Notes: a model not told the origin generated them from the sequence alone. Shown: positions 1 to 9,727, counted from the first letter of the stretch. The stretch is DNA of 64,000 bases from Mucilaginibacter sp. (GCF_028288225.1 NZ_JAQBOC010000076.1:186001-250000); one strand, 5' to 3'. Made by a program: numbers and translations.

Positions 1-483
1 ATTGATCTTGTATTAGCAAATAAACCCGAACAGGTTACGCTTGTGCCTGATATTTTAGGACAAATCACCTCAAACCATGGCTGGGACACCATTACTAATC
101 AGCAATACTTGACTGATATGATAAAGGTTTTTAAAGATGCCGGCATCAGGGTCTCTATATTTGTTGATCCGGTTGTTGAAATGGTTGAAGGTGCTGCCAA
201 AACCGGTACCGACCGCATTGAGCTTTATACGGAAGCTTATGCTCATCAATATCATTCAAACAAAGAGCTTGCAATAGCACCTTATATAAAAGCCGCAGAA
301 GTGGCCAAAGAACTGGGCATTGGCATAAACGCAGGCCACGACCTCGACCTGCAAAACCTTAAATATTTTGCAAAGAATATTCCGGGTTTGGATGAGGTGA
401 GTATTGGGCATGCACTTATAAGCGATGCATTGTATTATGGGCTGGAGAATATTATACAGATGTATTTAAGGCAGTTGGCATAA
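1..483 (+). CDS. pdxJ: Pyridoxine 5'-phosphate synthase PdxJ, 5' end cut by window
   Basis: The frame is open from base 1 and ends at TAA 481-483, so about 160 C-terminal residues are present of a family usually near 240. PdxJ condenses 1-deoxy-D-xylulose 5-phosphate with 3-amino-2-oxopropyl phosphate to give pyridoxine 5'-phosphate in cytoplasmic vitamin B6 synthesis. Recognisable family blocks are KPEQVTLVPD at the left edge, RIELYTEAYA near the middle, GINAGHDLDLQNL, and the terminal SIGHALISDALYYGLE phosphate-binding segment. No frameshift is seen in the visible part. The true start lies outside the window. Confidence 0.95.
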   Translation: MDLVLANKPEQVTLVPDILGQITSNHGWDTITNQQYLTDMIKVFKDAGIRVSIFVDPVVEMVEGAAKTGTDRIELYTEAYAHQYHSNKELAIAPYIKAAEVAKELGIGINAGHDLDLQNLKYFAKNIPGLDEVSIGHALISDALYYGLENIIQMYLRQLA

Positions 484-630
484 AGGCCTAGATATTCACT
501 CGGAAGATTACAAAAAACATCGCTCTGTGCGACGCCCTCCCCAGGAAATTAAGCTGCCATGTATACATCTTTTTGATTTTTTGCTCGGTATTTATGTTTT
601 GATGGTGGCTTTAAGTATAAAAATCAACAA

Positions 631-794
631 TGACCCATCGGGTCTACCCCTTTGTAGAAAAAACGATAAAATATTTTTTTGACTCGTAGAGTCTACCCTT
701 TGTCCGCAAGACCTTTAGACTGGCGGAGGGTAGACTCTACGAGTCAAAAAAGAATGCATTTGTGCCTCTACAAAGGGGTAGACCCGATGGGTCA
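631..794. repeat. Nested inverted-repeat element
   Basis: This occupies most of the gene-free stretch 484-900. The outer arms 631-657 and 768-794 are perfect 27-bp reverse complements. The inner arms 675-698 and 728-751 are a second perfect 24-bp pair. The two left arms also resemble each other: both have a small palindrome (GACCCatcGGGTC, GACTCgtaGAGTC) followed by TCTACCC and TTTGT. A further 12-bp inverted pair (561-572 and 833-844) lies outside. No ORF lies inside. It resembles a MITE or REP-type element more than a simple terminator. Confidence 0.8.
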
Positions 795-900
795 CAGATC
801 AAAACAAGACTGTTACTGGCACCCTTTTACTTAAAGATGTATACACTCGGTGTCGCTCTAGGAAAGAATCGCAAATTCTTCCTCTTACTACCAACTTAAA

Positions 901-3900
901 CTACCTGATGATAGTTAAGCTGCCCGACAGTATATTACAATTTGTTTTCAAATTAATAATATAATAGTATACACCCGCGGATAGCTCTTTTGCATTCAGG
1001 TTCCCATCGAACGGAGTACCATAACCTTTGGATTCATATACTTTTTGTCCGTACCGGGAAAATACCTGTACAATTGCATCAGGATAATTTTCTATACTGG
1101 TAATTTTCCAATAATCATTAATACCATCGCCATTGGGGGTGAAGGTGTTGGCAATATTTACTACTGACAAGCCAACGACTACCTTCACCTCGGTGCGGGA
1201 GCTTTCACATGTTCCGTTTAGCTGGGTTACAAAATAGCTCCGGTTAGCGTTTACAGCAATATTGAACTTACCCCCCTTTTGTTCATCTATGGGCTGGGCG
1301 CTGCTTTGGGTATCATATAAACGATAGGTAACGGATGACGATGCATTATTAACAATAAGCAACGCACTGCCGCTGCTGCATAATTGCAGATCTGAAACCG
1401 AAGGCGCTGCTACATCTGCAGATTCGTCTGTGATGGTATAACGAAGATCCACATTACCACACCTGGTATCAACAATATTTAAAACATATTTACCGGCAGC
1501 AAGGTTTGTAATTGAGCTGGTTTCACCTATTACCTCGTTATTGGCATTAGTCCACTTATAGGTATATGGCGGTACCCCCCCGGTAATACTAACATTGCTT
1601 ATGCTCCCAATTTTTAACCCGCATTGGTCATTTACGGATTCTCCTGTGCTTGCCACTTTATATTCCGGCACTTCGTCAATAGTGTAGGTATTATATAAAT
1701 TTTCGCAGCCGTTTTGGTCGGTTATGTAAAGGGTGTAGGTTCCGGCTGTTACACCATTAATTGAAGACTGGTCGCCGGCGGGTGCGCCCTGGCTATCAAC
1801 CCAGCGTAGGCTTTTAACCAGTCCGTCGGTAGCCACATAAACCGAGCCGTTTTTGCCGCCAAAGCAGGACGCAACAAGTGTAGCCGAATAGTGTGGCAAT
1901 TGCACGGGCGCCTGCTGGCCAACGGTGTAAGGCTGGCTGGTTTTGCTACAGCCAAAATTATTTGACGCGGTGAAAGTATAAACGCCGGGGGCAGCGCCCA
2001 TAAAATCGGAGGTATTGGATACTACTTTATTATCGGCATCCATCCATTGAAATTTAGTAGCACCTGTAAAACTGATGCCTTTTATCGTTCCGTTATTTTG
2101 GCTGCAACTGGCTATGTATGTTTGCACTTTTGATTCATCAAGCGTAATCCCATTTGTTTCAGGAATTACTATTTCTGTTGTATAGATTGAGCCGCATTGC
2201 GTATCATCAGTAACCTGTAATTTATAAGTTCCGCCCGGCTGGGTTAAAAGATCTTTGTTTGTACCAACCTCTTGCTGCTGATCATTTGTCCAGCTGTATT
2301 TCAAGGTACCGCTGCCTGTGGCGCTAATGTTTGTAATTGATCCGGTTGATTGTCCGCAGTTTGTTGATTGTATTTTGGCGGCGGTTTGGTTGATGTTTGG
2401 GCCGGTGGCATTTTTTAAGACTACCGGGCCATAGGTCGTGCTGCATTTTGTGACAATATCTGTCATGGTAAGTGTATAACTCCCCGGTGGTAAGTCATTT
2501 ATGTCACTCTCGTGCCCTGCAATATGGTTATTTTCATCCTTCCATTCATACGAAGCACCATCACTTGAATTGGTAGTTGTTGACAACCCTGTTATAGAGC
2601 CCCCCTTACCGCACGAAGGTTGAACAATGGAAACATAAGGATCAAATATCAGGGGCTCTATATCGTATAAATCGTAGAAACCTGATTGATATTTGCAGTT
2701 ACCATTATATCCCACTGCATAATAAGTTCCAGGGCCTAACCCCCTAACCGTAGAGCCATCGCCGACCTTAACATTATTTTTGTCGTACCATTCCATTTTA
2801 AGTACATATTGAGACGCCTCAATAGCTATTACACCGTTGTTTTGATGGCACGACGGCTGGCTTACAATGCGATTTCTGTAATCGTAATAAGAAATATTAG
2901 GCGTTGTATATTGCGATGAATTTTGATTGAGCAATGCATTTGCCAGCATTTTCCTGTTTGCAAAATTGCCGCCTAACTTCCAAATACCATTGGCGTCGGT
3001 GGTAACAGTTTGTATAAAAGTCTGGGGGTTGCAAGTAGAACAATCGGTTTTGTCTTCATAAATGTAAATGACCGAACCGGGGTTGCATGTACCTGAAATC
3101 TGCGTATCGTTATTTATCAGTACTTTAATGTTGGGTATAATCGGCGGATTTTGTGTGTCATTACTAATGATATATGGCGTAGCACCAATACAATTCAGAC
3201 TGTTTTTCAGGACTTGAATATTGCTGGAGTTTTGAGAACCGATACCATCAATAGTATTGTCAATACCATGAAAAATATTCTGTTGGGCAATATCATTTGA
3301 CCCTATGATACCGTTTGCACATTCATACATTTCAATATAACTGGGACGTAGAGAAGGGCTGGGAATATCAGCATCTGTATTGGCATATACTTTAAAACCG
3401 TCCATGCCATTTAGTTCAAGATCAAAACTGTTGGCTTTATTATTATTGATCGTGAAGTTTTTCCCGCTTCCCTTAATAACAACAGACTTATCTGTTATAG
3501 GTGAACCATCTTTATTGAGGCCAAGCAAATTATTAGAAACCCGGTCATTGCTTCCTGCAATTGACAAAGTACCCAACAAGTGGTTACCTTCAGATGGAGT
3601 ATCACCACCAAATAACACGTTATCATCCGTTAGGAACACGCCACCATACATACTATTCCCATCCATATAACCATAATCAAAATAATTGGATTGGATTTTA
3701 ATGTTGCCGATTACACTATTTGTCGTGATGGGATAGTCGTTATCACATACAGTATAGTCACTATTACTAATAAAATTACCTTTACCCGGGGCGCCTATTG
3801 TTATATTGCCTGAAGCGATAATTAAAATTCCCGCATTTATTACATAGGCGTCTTGAAACGTATTTCTCAGATAAAAGAAACCTTCGATATCGAGCCCAAA

Positions 3901-4290
3901 TATGCTTACGTTAGTAACATTGAGTATAGCGAATGCACCGCCCGACACACCATACACTATATATTGAAACCTGTCGACGGCTATCTTTACACGGGCATCT
4001 CCAAGATTTAAATCAGGTCCGGGCTGTGTTGATGCATCAATTACTACATTGGATGATACGTAGGGTAACTCACTCTCTAAAGTTATAGTCCGGCCAGTTA
4101 CACTCAAATCCGGCAGATTAAAATTAATATAATCAATCTGTGTCGTACCATTTGCAGCCGCTTTTGTCAAAGCCTCCCGCAAAGTTCCCGGCCCCGAATC
4201 CGCTTTACTGGTAACCACAAAAACAGCTGAAAATGATCTCAGGCTTAGTATAAAAAATAATAAAAAAAGGAAAATGCTCTTGTGATACAT
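901..4290 (-). CDS. Large secreted protein with T9SS type B C-terminal sorting domain
   Basis: The 1,129 residues begin with a signal peptide (MYHKSIFLFLLFFILSLRSFSA). The next section, around residues 25-390, opens with a VTSKADSGPGTLREAL motif typical of secreted right-handed beta-helix proteins and is rich in N-x-I/V turns. From about residue 480 to 950 there are repeated Ig/SprB-like units, each with a cysteine and endings such as PGTYTL. The last 80 residues (FTPNGDGINDYW, YGQKVYES, LSAGVYYYII) match the gliding-motility-associated C-terminal domain used as a type IX secretion signal. It is likely released or anchored at the cell surface, perhaps as an adhesin. No catalytic motif is recognised. 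Confidence 0.85.
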   Translation of the reverse strand: MYHKSIFLFLLFFILSLRSFSAVFVVTSKADSGPGTLREALTKAAANGTTQIDYINFNLPDLSVTGRTITLESELPYVSSNVVIDASTQPGPDLNLGDARVKIAVDRFQYIVYGVSGGAFAILNVTNVSIFGLDIEGFFYLRNTFQDAYVINAGILIIASGNITIGAPGKGNFISNSDYTVCDNDYPITTNSVIGNIKIQSNYFDYGYMDGNSMYGGVFLTDDNVLFGGDTPSEGNHLLGTLSIAGSNDRVSNNLLGLNKDGSPITDKSVVIKGSGKNFTINNNKANSFDLELNGMDGFKVYANTDADIPSPSLRPSYIEMYECANGIIGSNDIAQQNIFHGIDNTIDGIGSQNSSNIQVLKNSLNCIGATPYIISNDTQNPPIIPNIKVLINNDTQISGTCNPGSVIYIYEDKTDCSTCNPQTFIQTVTTDANGIWKLGGNFANRKMLANALLNQNSSQYTTPNISYYDYRNRIVSQPSCHQNNGVIAIEASQYVLKMEWYDKNNVKVGDGSTVRGLGPGTYYAVGYNGNCKYQSGFYDLYDIEPLIFDPYVSIVQPSCGKGGSITGLSTTTNSSDGASYEWKDENNHIAGHESDINDLPPGSYTLTMTDIVTKCSTTYGPVVLKNATGPNINQTAAKIQSTNCGQSTGSITNISATGSGTLKYSWTNDQQQEVGTNKDLLTQPGGTYKLQVTDDTQCGSIYTTEIVIPETNGITLDESKVQTYIASCSQNNGTIKGISFTGATKFQWMDADNKVVSNTSDFMGAAPGVYTFTASNNFGCSKTSQPYTVGQQAPVQLPHYSATLVASCFGGKNGSVYVATDGLVKSLRWVDSQGAPAGDQSSINGVTAGTYTLYITDQNGCENLYNTYTIDEVPEYKVASTGESVNDQCGLKIGSISNVSITGGVPPYTYKWTNANNEVIGETSSITNLAAGKYVLNIVDTRCGNVDLRYTITDESADVAAPSVSDLQLCSSGSALLIVNNASSSVTYRLYDTQSSAQPIDEQKGGKFNIAVNANRSYFVTQLNGTCESSRTEVKVVVGLSVVNIANTFTPNGDGINDYWKITSIENYPDAIVQVFSRYGQKVYESKGYGTPFDGNLNAKELSAGVYYYIINLKTNCNILSGSLTIIR

Positions 4291-4417
4291 TAATTAGGGT
4301 ATTCAAAGCCAAAATACCACTTTATTAATTAATTTATCAAGTTAACCCTGGTTGATTTTGCTTTGAAGATTATCAATTACATCTTACTGTAAAATCCCTA
4401 ACATTAGGTTAACCTAA

Positions 4418-4448
4418 TTGATACTCATTATCTAAAATTGTACCTTTG
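4418..4448 (+). promoter_or_regulatory. Bacteroidota-type promoter of gcvP
   Basis: TTG at 4418-4420 is separated by 20 bases from TACCTTTG at 4441-4448, a full match to the TAnnTTTG -7 element of the Bacteroidota housekeeping sigma factor. It lies 26 bases before the chosen gcvP ATG, giving a short leader. Confidence 0.65.
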
Positions 4449-4474
4449 CCCCAAAATAACTGACCACCCATTTG

Positions 4475-7384
4475 ATGAAGTTGAATATTGATTACCAGGA
4501 AAAATTCCAGTCGCGTCATATAGCTCCAAACGAAGCTGATACCGCACAAATGTTAAAAGCTGTTGGCGTAAATTCATTGGACGAATTGATCGCTCAAACC
4601 ATTCCGGAAAAGATAAGATTAAAAGCACCGCTTAATCTTCCGCCGGCAAAAAGCGAGTTTGATTATTTAGATGCGCTGAAACAAACTGCCTCAAAAAACA
4701 AAGTATTTAAATCATTTATTGGCCAGGGTTATTATGATGTAATTGTGCCCGGTGTTATCCAGCGCAACATTCTTGAAAACCCCGGCTGGTACACCCAATA
4801 CACCCCCTACCAAGCCGAAATAGCCCAGGGGCGTTTACAGGCGCTGTTAAATTTCCAAACTATGGTGATTGACCTTACAGGGATGGAAATTGCCAATGCA
4901 TCATTGCTTGATGAAGGCACAGCTGCTGCTGAAGCTATGTTTATGCAATACAGCCTTCGCAAAAATCAAAACGCAAATGTGTTTTTTGTATCTGAGGAAG
5001 TGTTCCCGCAAACCATTGATATTTTAAAAACCCGTGCACAGCCTTATGGCATTGAATTAAGAATTGGCGATCATCAGACAGTTGAATTAACCGATGATAT
5101 GTTTGGCGCCATAGTTCAATATCCTGCAGGTAATGGTGCGGTTTATAATTATACCGACTACGCCGCAAAAGCGCACGAAAAAGGCATTAAACTTACCGTA
5201 GTTGCCGATATAATGAGCCTGGTGCTGTTAACCCCTCCCGGCGAATGGGGTGCGGATATTGTTGTCGGCTCAACCCAGCGCTTTGGCGTGCCAATGGGCT
5301 TTGGCGGACCTCATGCTGCATTTTTTGCTACTAAAGAAGAATACAAACGTTCAATCCCCGGCCGTATAATAGGGGTTACTATTGATAGCGCAGGCAATTA
5401 TGCTTTGCGGATGGCGCTGCAAACGCGCGAGCAGCATATCCGCAGGGATAAGGCTACTTCAAATATTTGTACTGCGCAGGCATTACTTGCTATTATGGCC
5501 GGTATGTATGCCGTTTATCATGGCCCTGCAGGTATTAAACTGATTGCTGAAAGAATCCATGGCTTAACTGTTTTACTGGCTGGGTCATTAGGACAATTAG
5601 GTTATGAGCAGCTGAACGACAGCTATTTTGATACGGTAAAGTTTGAACTTGGTAATTTGGCTAGCCCGGTTCATGCAGAGGCTATCAATAACCAGATGAA
5701 CTTTAACTATAAAGGTTCGGCTGTTACTATATCTGTTGATGAAACCACTTCACCTGAAGATATAAAAACCATTGTCCGCTTTTTTGCACGCGTGAAAGGC
5801 AAAACACTGAACGATGTAAGCTTTGACGAACTTAAGACAAACCTTACAACGGTTATCCCTGCCGAATTGCAGCGTAAATCAGCATACTTAACGCATTCCT
5901 TATTTAACTCGCATCATTCAGAACATGAAATGCTGCGCTATATCAAATCACTGGAGGCAAAAGATCTTTCTCTTTGTCATTCAATGATTGCTTTGGGTTC
6001 ATGCACCATGAAGCTGAATGCTACTACCGAGATGGTTCCTGTAACCTGGGCAGAATTCAGCAAAATGCACCCCTTTGCACCAACCGACCAGGTTGGTGGT
6101 TATATGCAGCTATTTGATGAGCTGAATAACTGGCTAAGCGAGATCACAGGCTTTGCAGCCATGAGCTTACAGCCAAACGCAGGGGCACAAGGCGAATACG
6201 CCGGCCTGATGGTGATCCGTGCTTATCATAATGATCGTGGCGACAGTCACCGCAATATTGCCCTGATCCCATCATCGGCACACGGTACCAACCCTGCATC
6301 AGCTGCAATGGCCGGTATGAAGATTGTTGTGGTTAGATGCGACGATAACGGGAACATTGACGTTGCCGATCTGAAAGCCAAAGCCGAACAATATAAAAAT
6401 GAGCTTTCCTGTTTGATGGTAACTTATCCGTCAACGCATGGTGTGTTTGAAGAGTCGATCATCGAGATCTGCGAGATCATCCATGCAAATGGCGGTCAGG
6501 TTTATATGGATGGCGCAAATATGAATGCGCAGGTAGGTCTAACAAGTCCGGCTAATATTGGTGCTGATGTTTGCCACCTTAACTTACATAAAACATTCTG
6601 TATTCCGCATGGCGGTGGCGGCCCGGGCATGGGCCCTATCGGTGTAGCAAAACACCTGGTACCTTACTTACCAGGGCATGCGGTTGTTGATATCGATAAA
6701 GGCAAATCAATCCACGCAGTATCATCAGCGCCATGGGGATCAGCTTCTATCCTGATCATCTCACACGCATATATAGCTATGATGGGCAGCGAAGGCTTAA
6801 CTGACGCAACCCGTTATGCCATCCTAAATGCCAACTATATCAAAACACGCCTGCAACATCACTACCCTGTGCTATACACAGGCGCTAACGGTCGTTGTGC
6901 GCACGAAATGATCCTGGATTGCCGCTCATTTAAGAGCTTCGGCATCGAGGTTACTGACATTGCCAAACGCTTAATGGACTATGGCTTCCATGCACCAACT
7001 GTATCATTCCCTGTTGCCGGTACGGTTATGGTTGAGCCAACAGAGTCAGAACCTAAACACGAACTTGACCGTTTTTGCGATGCGATGATCTCTATCCGTC
7101 ATGAAATTGATAACGTGGAAAAAGGCTTATCTGACAAAACTGATAACCCTCTTAAAAATGCGCCGCATACTGCATCGGTAATTACGGCTAATGAGTGGGA
7201 ACATCCATACACCCGTCAAAAAGCTGCATTTCCGCTGCCTTACGTTGCTGCCTATAAATTCTGGCCGTCGGTTGGCCGTGTAAACGATACTTATGGAGAT
7301 AGGACATTGATCTGCAGCTGTCCGCCTTTAACAGACTATGAATTTGAAGAGAGTGAAATAACAACTCCGGAATACGGAACGTGA
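4475..7384 (+). CDS. gcvP: Glycine dehydrogenase (decarboxylating), P protein
   Basis: This is the PLP-dependent P protein of the glycine cleavage system. It decarboxylates glycine and passes the aminomethyl group to the lipoyl H protein. The 969 residues match the fused single-chain form, with an N-terminal half (SRHIAPNEAD, GYYDVIVPGVI) and a C-terminal catalytic half. The PLP lysine is K706 in LNLHKTFCIPHGGGGPGMG, followed by the glycine-rich loop. The in-frame TTG three bases upstream is also possible, but ATG 4475 gives the usual N-terminus. It has its own promoter and terminator and appears monocistronic; no gcvT or gcvH is nearby. Confidence 0.97.
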   Translation: MKLNIDYQEKFQSRHIAPNEADTAQMLKAVGVNSLDELIAQTIPEKIRLKAPLNLPPAKSEFDYLDALKQTASKNKVFKSFIGQGYYDVIVPGVIQRNILENPGWYTQYTPYQAEIAQGRLQALLNFQTMVIDLTGMEIANASLLDEGTAAAEAMFMQYSLRKNQNANVFFVSEEVFPQTIDILKTRAQPYGIELRIGDHQTVELTDDMFGAIVQYPAGNGAVYNYTDYAAKAHEKGIKLTVVADIMSLVLLTPPGEWGADIVVGSTQRFGVPMGFGGPHAAFFATKEEYKRSIPGRIIGVTIDSAGNYALRMALQTREQHIRRDKATSNICTAQALLAIMAGMYAVYHGPAGIKLIAERIHGLTVLLAGSLGQLGYEQLNDSYFDTVKFELGNLASPVHAEAINNQMNFNYKGSAVTISVDETTSPEDIKTIVRFFARVKGKTLNDVSFDELKTNLTTVIPAELQRKSAYLTHSLFNSHHSEHEMLRYIKSLEAKDLSLCHSMIALGSCTMKLNATTEMVPVTWAEFSKMHPFAPTDQVGGYMQLFDELNNWLSEITGFAAMSLQPNAGAQGEYAGLMVIRAYHNDRGDSHRNIALIPSSAHGTNPASAAMAGMKIVVVRCDDNGNIDVADLKAKAEQYKNELSCLMVTYPSTHGVFEESIIEICEIIHANGGQVYMDGANMNAQVGLTSPANIGADVCHLNLHKTFCIPHGGGGPGMGPIGVAKHLVPYLPGHAVVDIDKGKSIHAVSSAPWGSASILIISHAYIAMMGSEGLTDATRYAILNANYIKTRLQHHYPVLYTGANGRCAHEMILDCRSFKSFGIEVTDIAKRLMDYGFHAPTVSFPVAGTVMVEPTESEPKHELDRFCDAMISIRHEIDNVEKGLSDKTDNPLKNAPHTASVITANEWEHPYTRQKAAFPLPYVAAYKFWPSVGRVNDTYGDRTLICSCPPLTDYEFEESEITTPEYGT

Positions 7385-7450
7385 AGTTGATGTGCGAATT
7401 TCTGATGTGCGGATGTGCGGATGAAATTGGCAGATATTTATAAAATAAGA

Positions 7451-7486
7451 AAGCCGTTGGATGATTTTATCCGGCGGCTTTTTTGT
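7451..7486 (+). terminator. Intrinsic terminator after gcvP
   Basis: A 10-bp stem 7451-7460 / 7471-7480 (two G-U pairs, loop of 10) is followed by a T-rich run from 7479. It lies 66 bases after the gcvP stop. Confidence 0.8.
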
Positions 7487-7548
7487 TTTAAACAAACTTG
7501 CGAAGTTTTGAAAACTTCGCGAGTTTTAAACCATATCTATCTCAACAA

Positions 7549-7584
7549 AAAACCCCGGCTAAATACATAACCGGGGTTTTCTTA
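7549..7584 (-). terminator. Terminator hairpin after dnaK, usable from both sides
   Basis: Perfect 10-bp arms AAAACCCCGG (7549-7558) and CCGGGGTTTT (7571-7580) have a 12-base loop and A/T tails on both sides. It lies about 30 bases beyond the dnaK stop. Next to it, 7586-7608 carries a degraded match to the repeat found at 18476-18507. Confidence 0.75.
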
Positions 7585-7610
7585 TTCCCCCTTTACGGGG
7601 TTAGAGGTCT

Positions 7611-9518
7611 TTATTTTACTTCTTCAAAGTCAACATCTGTAACAGTATCAGAGTTGCCTTCTGCATTTGGTGCACCGGAACCATTTTCTGCGCCTGGCTG
7701 AGCCTGACCTGCATCACCTGTTGCTTTGTACATCTCTTCAGATGCTGCGTTCCAGGCACTGCTTAGTTCAGCTTGTGCTGTATCAATGTCAGCAAAGTTT
7801 TTAGCTGCATAAGCTTCTTTCAGTTTTTTCAAACCTTCTTCAATAGGAGCTTTTTTGTCAGCTGAAATTTTGTCGCCGTACTCCTTCAGTTGCTTTTCTG
7901 TCGAAAAGATCAGGGCATCGGCAGCATTCAGTTTTTCAACTTCCTCTTTTGCCTTTTTGTCAGCATCAGCATTTGCTTCAGCTTCGTCCCTCATCTTTTT
8001 GATCTCAGCATCAGTTAAACCTGATGAAGCTTCAATACGGATCTTCTGCTCTTTACCGGTAGCTTTATCTTTTGCAGATACGTGCAATATACCGTTGGCA
8101 TCAATATCAAACGTCACTTCAATTTGCGGAATGCCGCGGGGTGCTGGTGGTATGCCATCCAAATGGAAACGACCAATTGTACGGTTACCGGATGCTATCG
8201 GGCGTTCACCCTGTAATATGTGGATCTCTACTGAAGGCTGGCTATCAGATGCTGTTGAAAACACTTCTGATTTTTTGGTAGGGATAGTAGTGTTAGCTTC
8301 TATAAGCTTGGTCATTACACCACCCATAGTTTCAATACCTAATGAAAGCGGGGTAACGTCTAACAACAACACATCTTTAACCTCACCTGTTAATACACCA
8401 CCTTGAATAGCTGCACCAATGGCAACCACTTCATCAGGGTTAACACCTTTTGAAGGCGCTTTGCCAAAGAATTTTTCAACAGCTTCCTGTATCGCAGGGA
8501 TCCGGGTTGAACCACCTACTAAAATTACTTCGTCAATATCAGAAGTGCTTAAACCTGCATTTTTCAACGCTGATTTACAAGGTTCAATAGTACGTTTTAT
8601 TAAGCTATCTGCCAGTTGCTCAAATTTAGCACGGGTTAAAGTTTTAACAAGGTGCTTAGGCACACCGTCAGATGCGGTAACGTATGGTAAGTTAATTTCA
8701 GTTTGAGCTGAACTTGATAATTCGATCTTAGCTTTTTCAGCAGATTCCTTTAAGCGTTGTAAAGCCATTGGATCTTTACGCAGATCAACGCCTTCGTCGC
8801 TTTTAAACTCATCAGCTAACCAGTCTATAATTACCTGGTCAAAGTCATCACCGCCTAAGTGTGTATCACCATCAGTTGATTTTACTTCGAACACGCCATC
8901 ACCTAATTCAAGGATTGATACGTCATGGGTACCACCGCCGCAATCAAACACGGCAATTTTCATATCCTTGTGTGTTTTGTCAAGGCCGTAAGCCAGGGCA
9001 GCTGCAGTAGGTTCGTTTATTATACGGCGTACTTTTAAACCTGCAATTTCACCGGCTTCTTTAGTAGCCTGGCGCTGTGCATCGTTAAAATAAGCCGGTA
9101 CAGTAATAACTGCTTCGGTAACTTCATGACCTAAAAAGTCTTCAGCTGTTTTCTTCATTTTTTGAAGAACCATGGCCGAAATTTCCTGTGGAGTATACAT
9201 GCGGTCGCCAATTTCAACACGCGGGGTGTTGTTATCGCCTTTTACCACTTTATAAGGCACACGTGCTGCTTCTTTAGTAACCTCGTTAAACTGGTTACCC
9301 ATAAAGCGTTTTATAGAATAAATAGTTTTTGTTGGATTGGTGATTGCCTGACGTTTAGCCGGATCACCAACTTTACGCTCGCCATTGTCAACAAAAGCCA
9401 CTACTGACGGCGTAGTACGTTTACCCTCGCTGTTGGCAATAACTACAGGCTCGTTACCTTCCATTACTGCAACGCAGGAGTTAGTTGTTCCCAGGTCGAT
9501 TCCAATTATTTTAGACAT
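7611..9518 (-). CDS. dnaK: Molecular chaperone DnaK (Hsp70)
   Basis: Cytoplasmic ATP-dependent chaperone of 635 residues, the usual length. The N-terminal ATPase domain has the phosphate-1 loop IGIDLGTTNSCVAV, the signature VFDCGGGTHDVSIL and the adenosine motif ILVGGSTRIP. The linker VLLLDVTPLSLGIE leads into the substrate-binding domain, and the chain ends in a helical lid and an acidic tail, DVDFEEVK. In the signature, GGGTHD replaces the common GGGTFD. No grpE or dnaJ is adjacent. A sigma-54-like motif lies upstream (9563-9579). Confidence 0.99.
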   Translation of the reverse strand: MSKIIGIDLGTTNSCVAVMEGNEPVVIANSEGKRTTPSVVAFVDNGERKVGDPAKRQAITNPTKTIYSIKRFMGNQFNEVTKEAARVPYKVVKGDNNTPRVEIGDRMYTPQEISAMVLQKMKKTAEDFLGHEVTEAVITVPAYFNDAQRQATKEAGEIAGLKVRRIINEPTAAALAYGLDKTHKDMKIAVFDCGGGTHDVSILELGDGVFEVKSTDGDTHLGGDDFDQVIIDWLADEFKSDEGVDLRKDPMALQRLKESAEKAKIELSSSAQTEINLPYVTASDGVPKHLVKTLTRAKFEQLADSLIKRTIEPCKSALKNAGLSTSDIDEVILVGGSTRIPAIQEAVEKFFGKAPSKGVNPDEVVAIGAAIQGGVLTGEVKDVLLLDVTPLSLGIETMGGVMTKLIEANTTIPTKKSEVFSTASDSQPSVEIHILQGERPIASGNRTIGRFHLDGIPPAPRGIPQIEVTFDIDANGILHVSAKDKATGKEQKIRIEASSGLTDAEIKKMRDEAEANADADKKAKEEVEKLNAADALIFSTEKQLKEYGDKISADKKAPIEEGLKKLKEAYAAKNFADIDTAQAELSSAWNAASEEMYKATGDAGQAQPGAENGSGAPNAEGNSDTVTDVDFEEVK

Positions 9519-9562
9519 ATGATTATATTTTCTTGATTGATTATTTGTATTACAACCTATTT

Positions 9563-9579
9563 AACAAGGGTTGTGCCAA
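9563..9579 (-). promoter_or_regulatory. Possible sigma-54-type promoter of dnaK
   Basis: On the minus strand this reads TTGGCACAACCCTTGTT. The -24 GG and -12 TTG(C) elements are spaced as in sigma-54 promoters (TGGCAC-N5-TTGC), but T replaces the final C. It sits 45 bases before the dnaK ATG. It also forms part of a 6-bp inverted repeat (9552-9557 / 9569-9574), so an operator is an alternative reading. Confidence 0.4.
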
Positions 9580-9695
9580 TTTGGGTTTGGCAGAAAAAAT
9601 TAAGGTGAAAGGTGAAAAGGAAAAGGAAAAAGGGAAAAATTAGTCAGTTCGCCGTATAAAAACGGTGACAGGTTGGCAGAAAACCGGCTGATAGG

Positions 9696-9720
9696 ATTAT
9701 ACAACGGCAGGTTGTATAAT
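9696..9720 (+). promoter_or_regulatory. Perfect palindrome at the ribosome-binding region
   Basis: ATTATACAAC (9696-9705) and GTTGTATAAT (9711-9720) are perfect 10-bp arms with a 5-base loop. They end 7 bases before the ATG of the next gene. It could be an operator or an RNA hairpin masking translation initiation. It lacks a following T-run, so it is not an intrinsic terminator. Confidence 0.5.
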
Positions 9721-9727
9721 TGCAGTA

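Noticed and set aside
631..794. Insertion sequence
   Set aside because: No transposase frame is present; only the inverted arms remain.
9552..9574. CIRCE/HrcA operator before dnaK
   Set aside because: The inverted repeat ACAACC-N11-GGTTGT does not match TTAGCACTC-N9-GAGTGCTAA.
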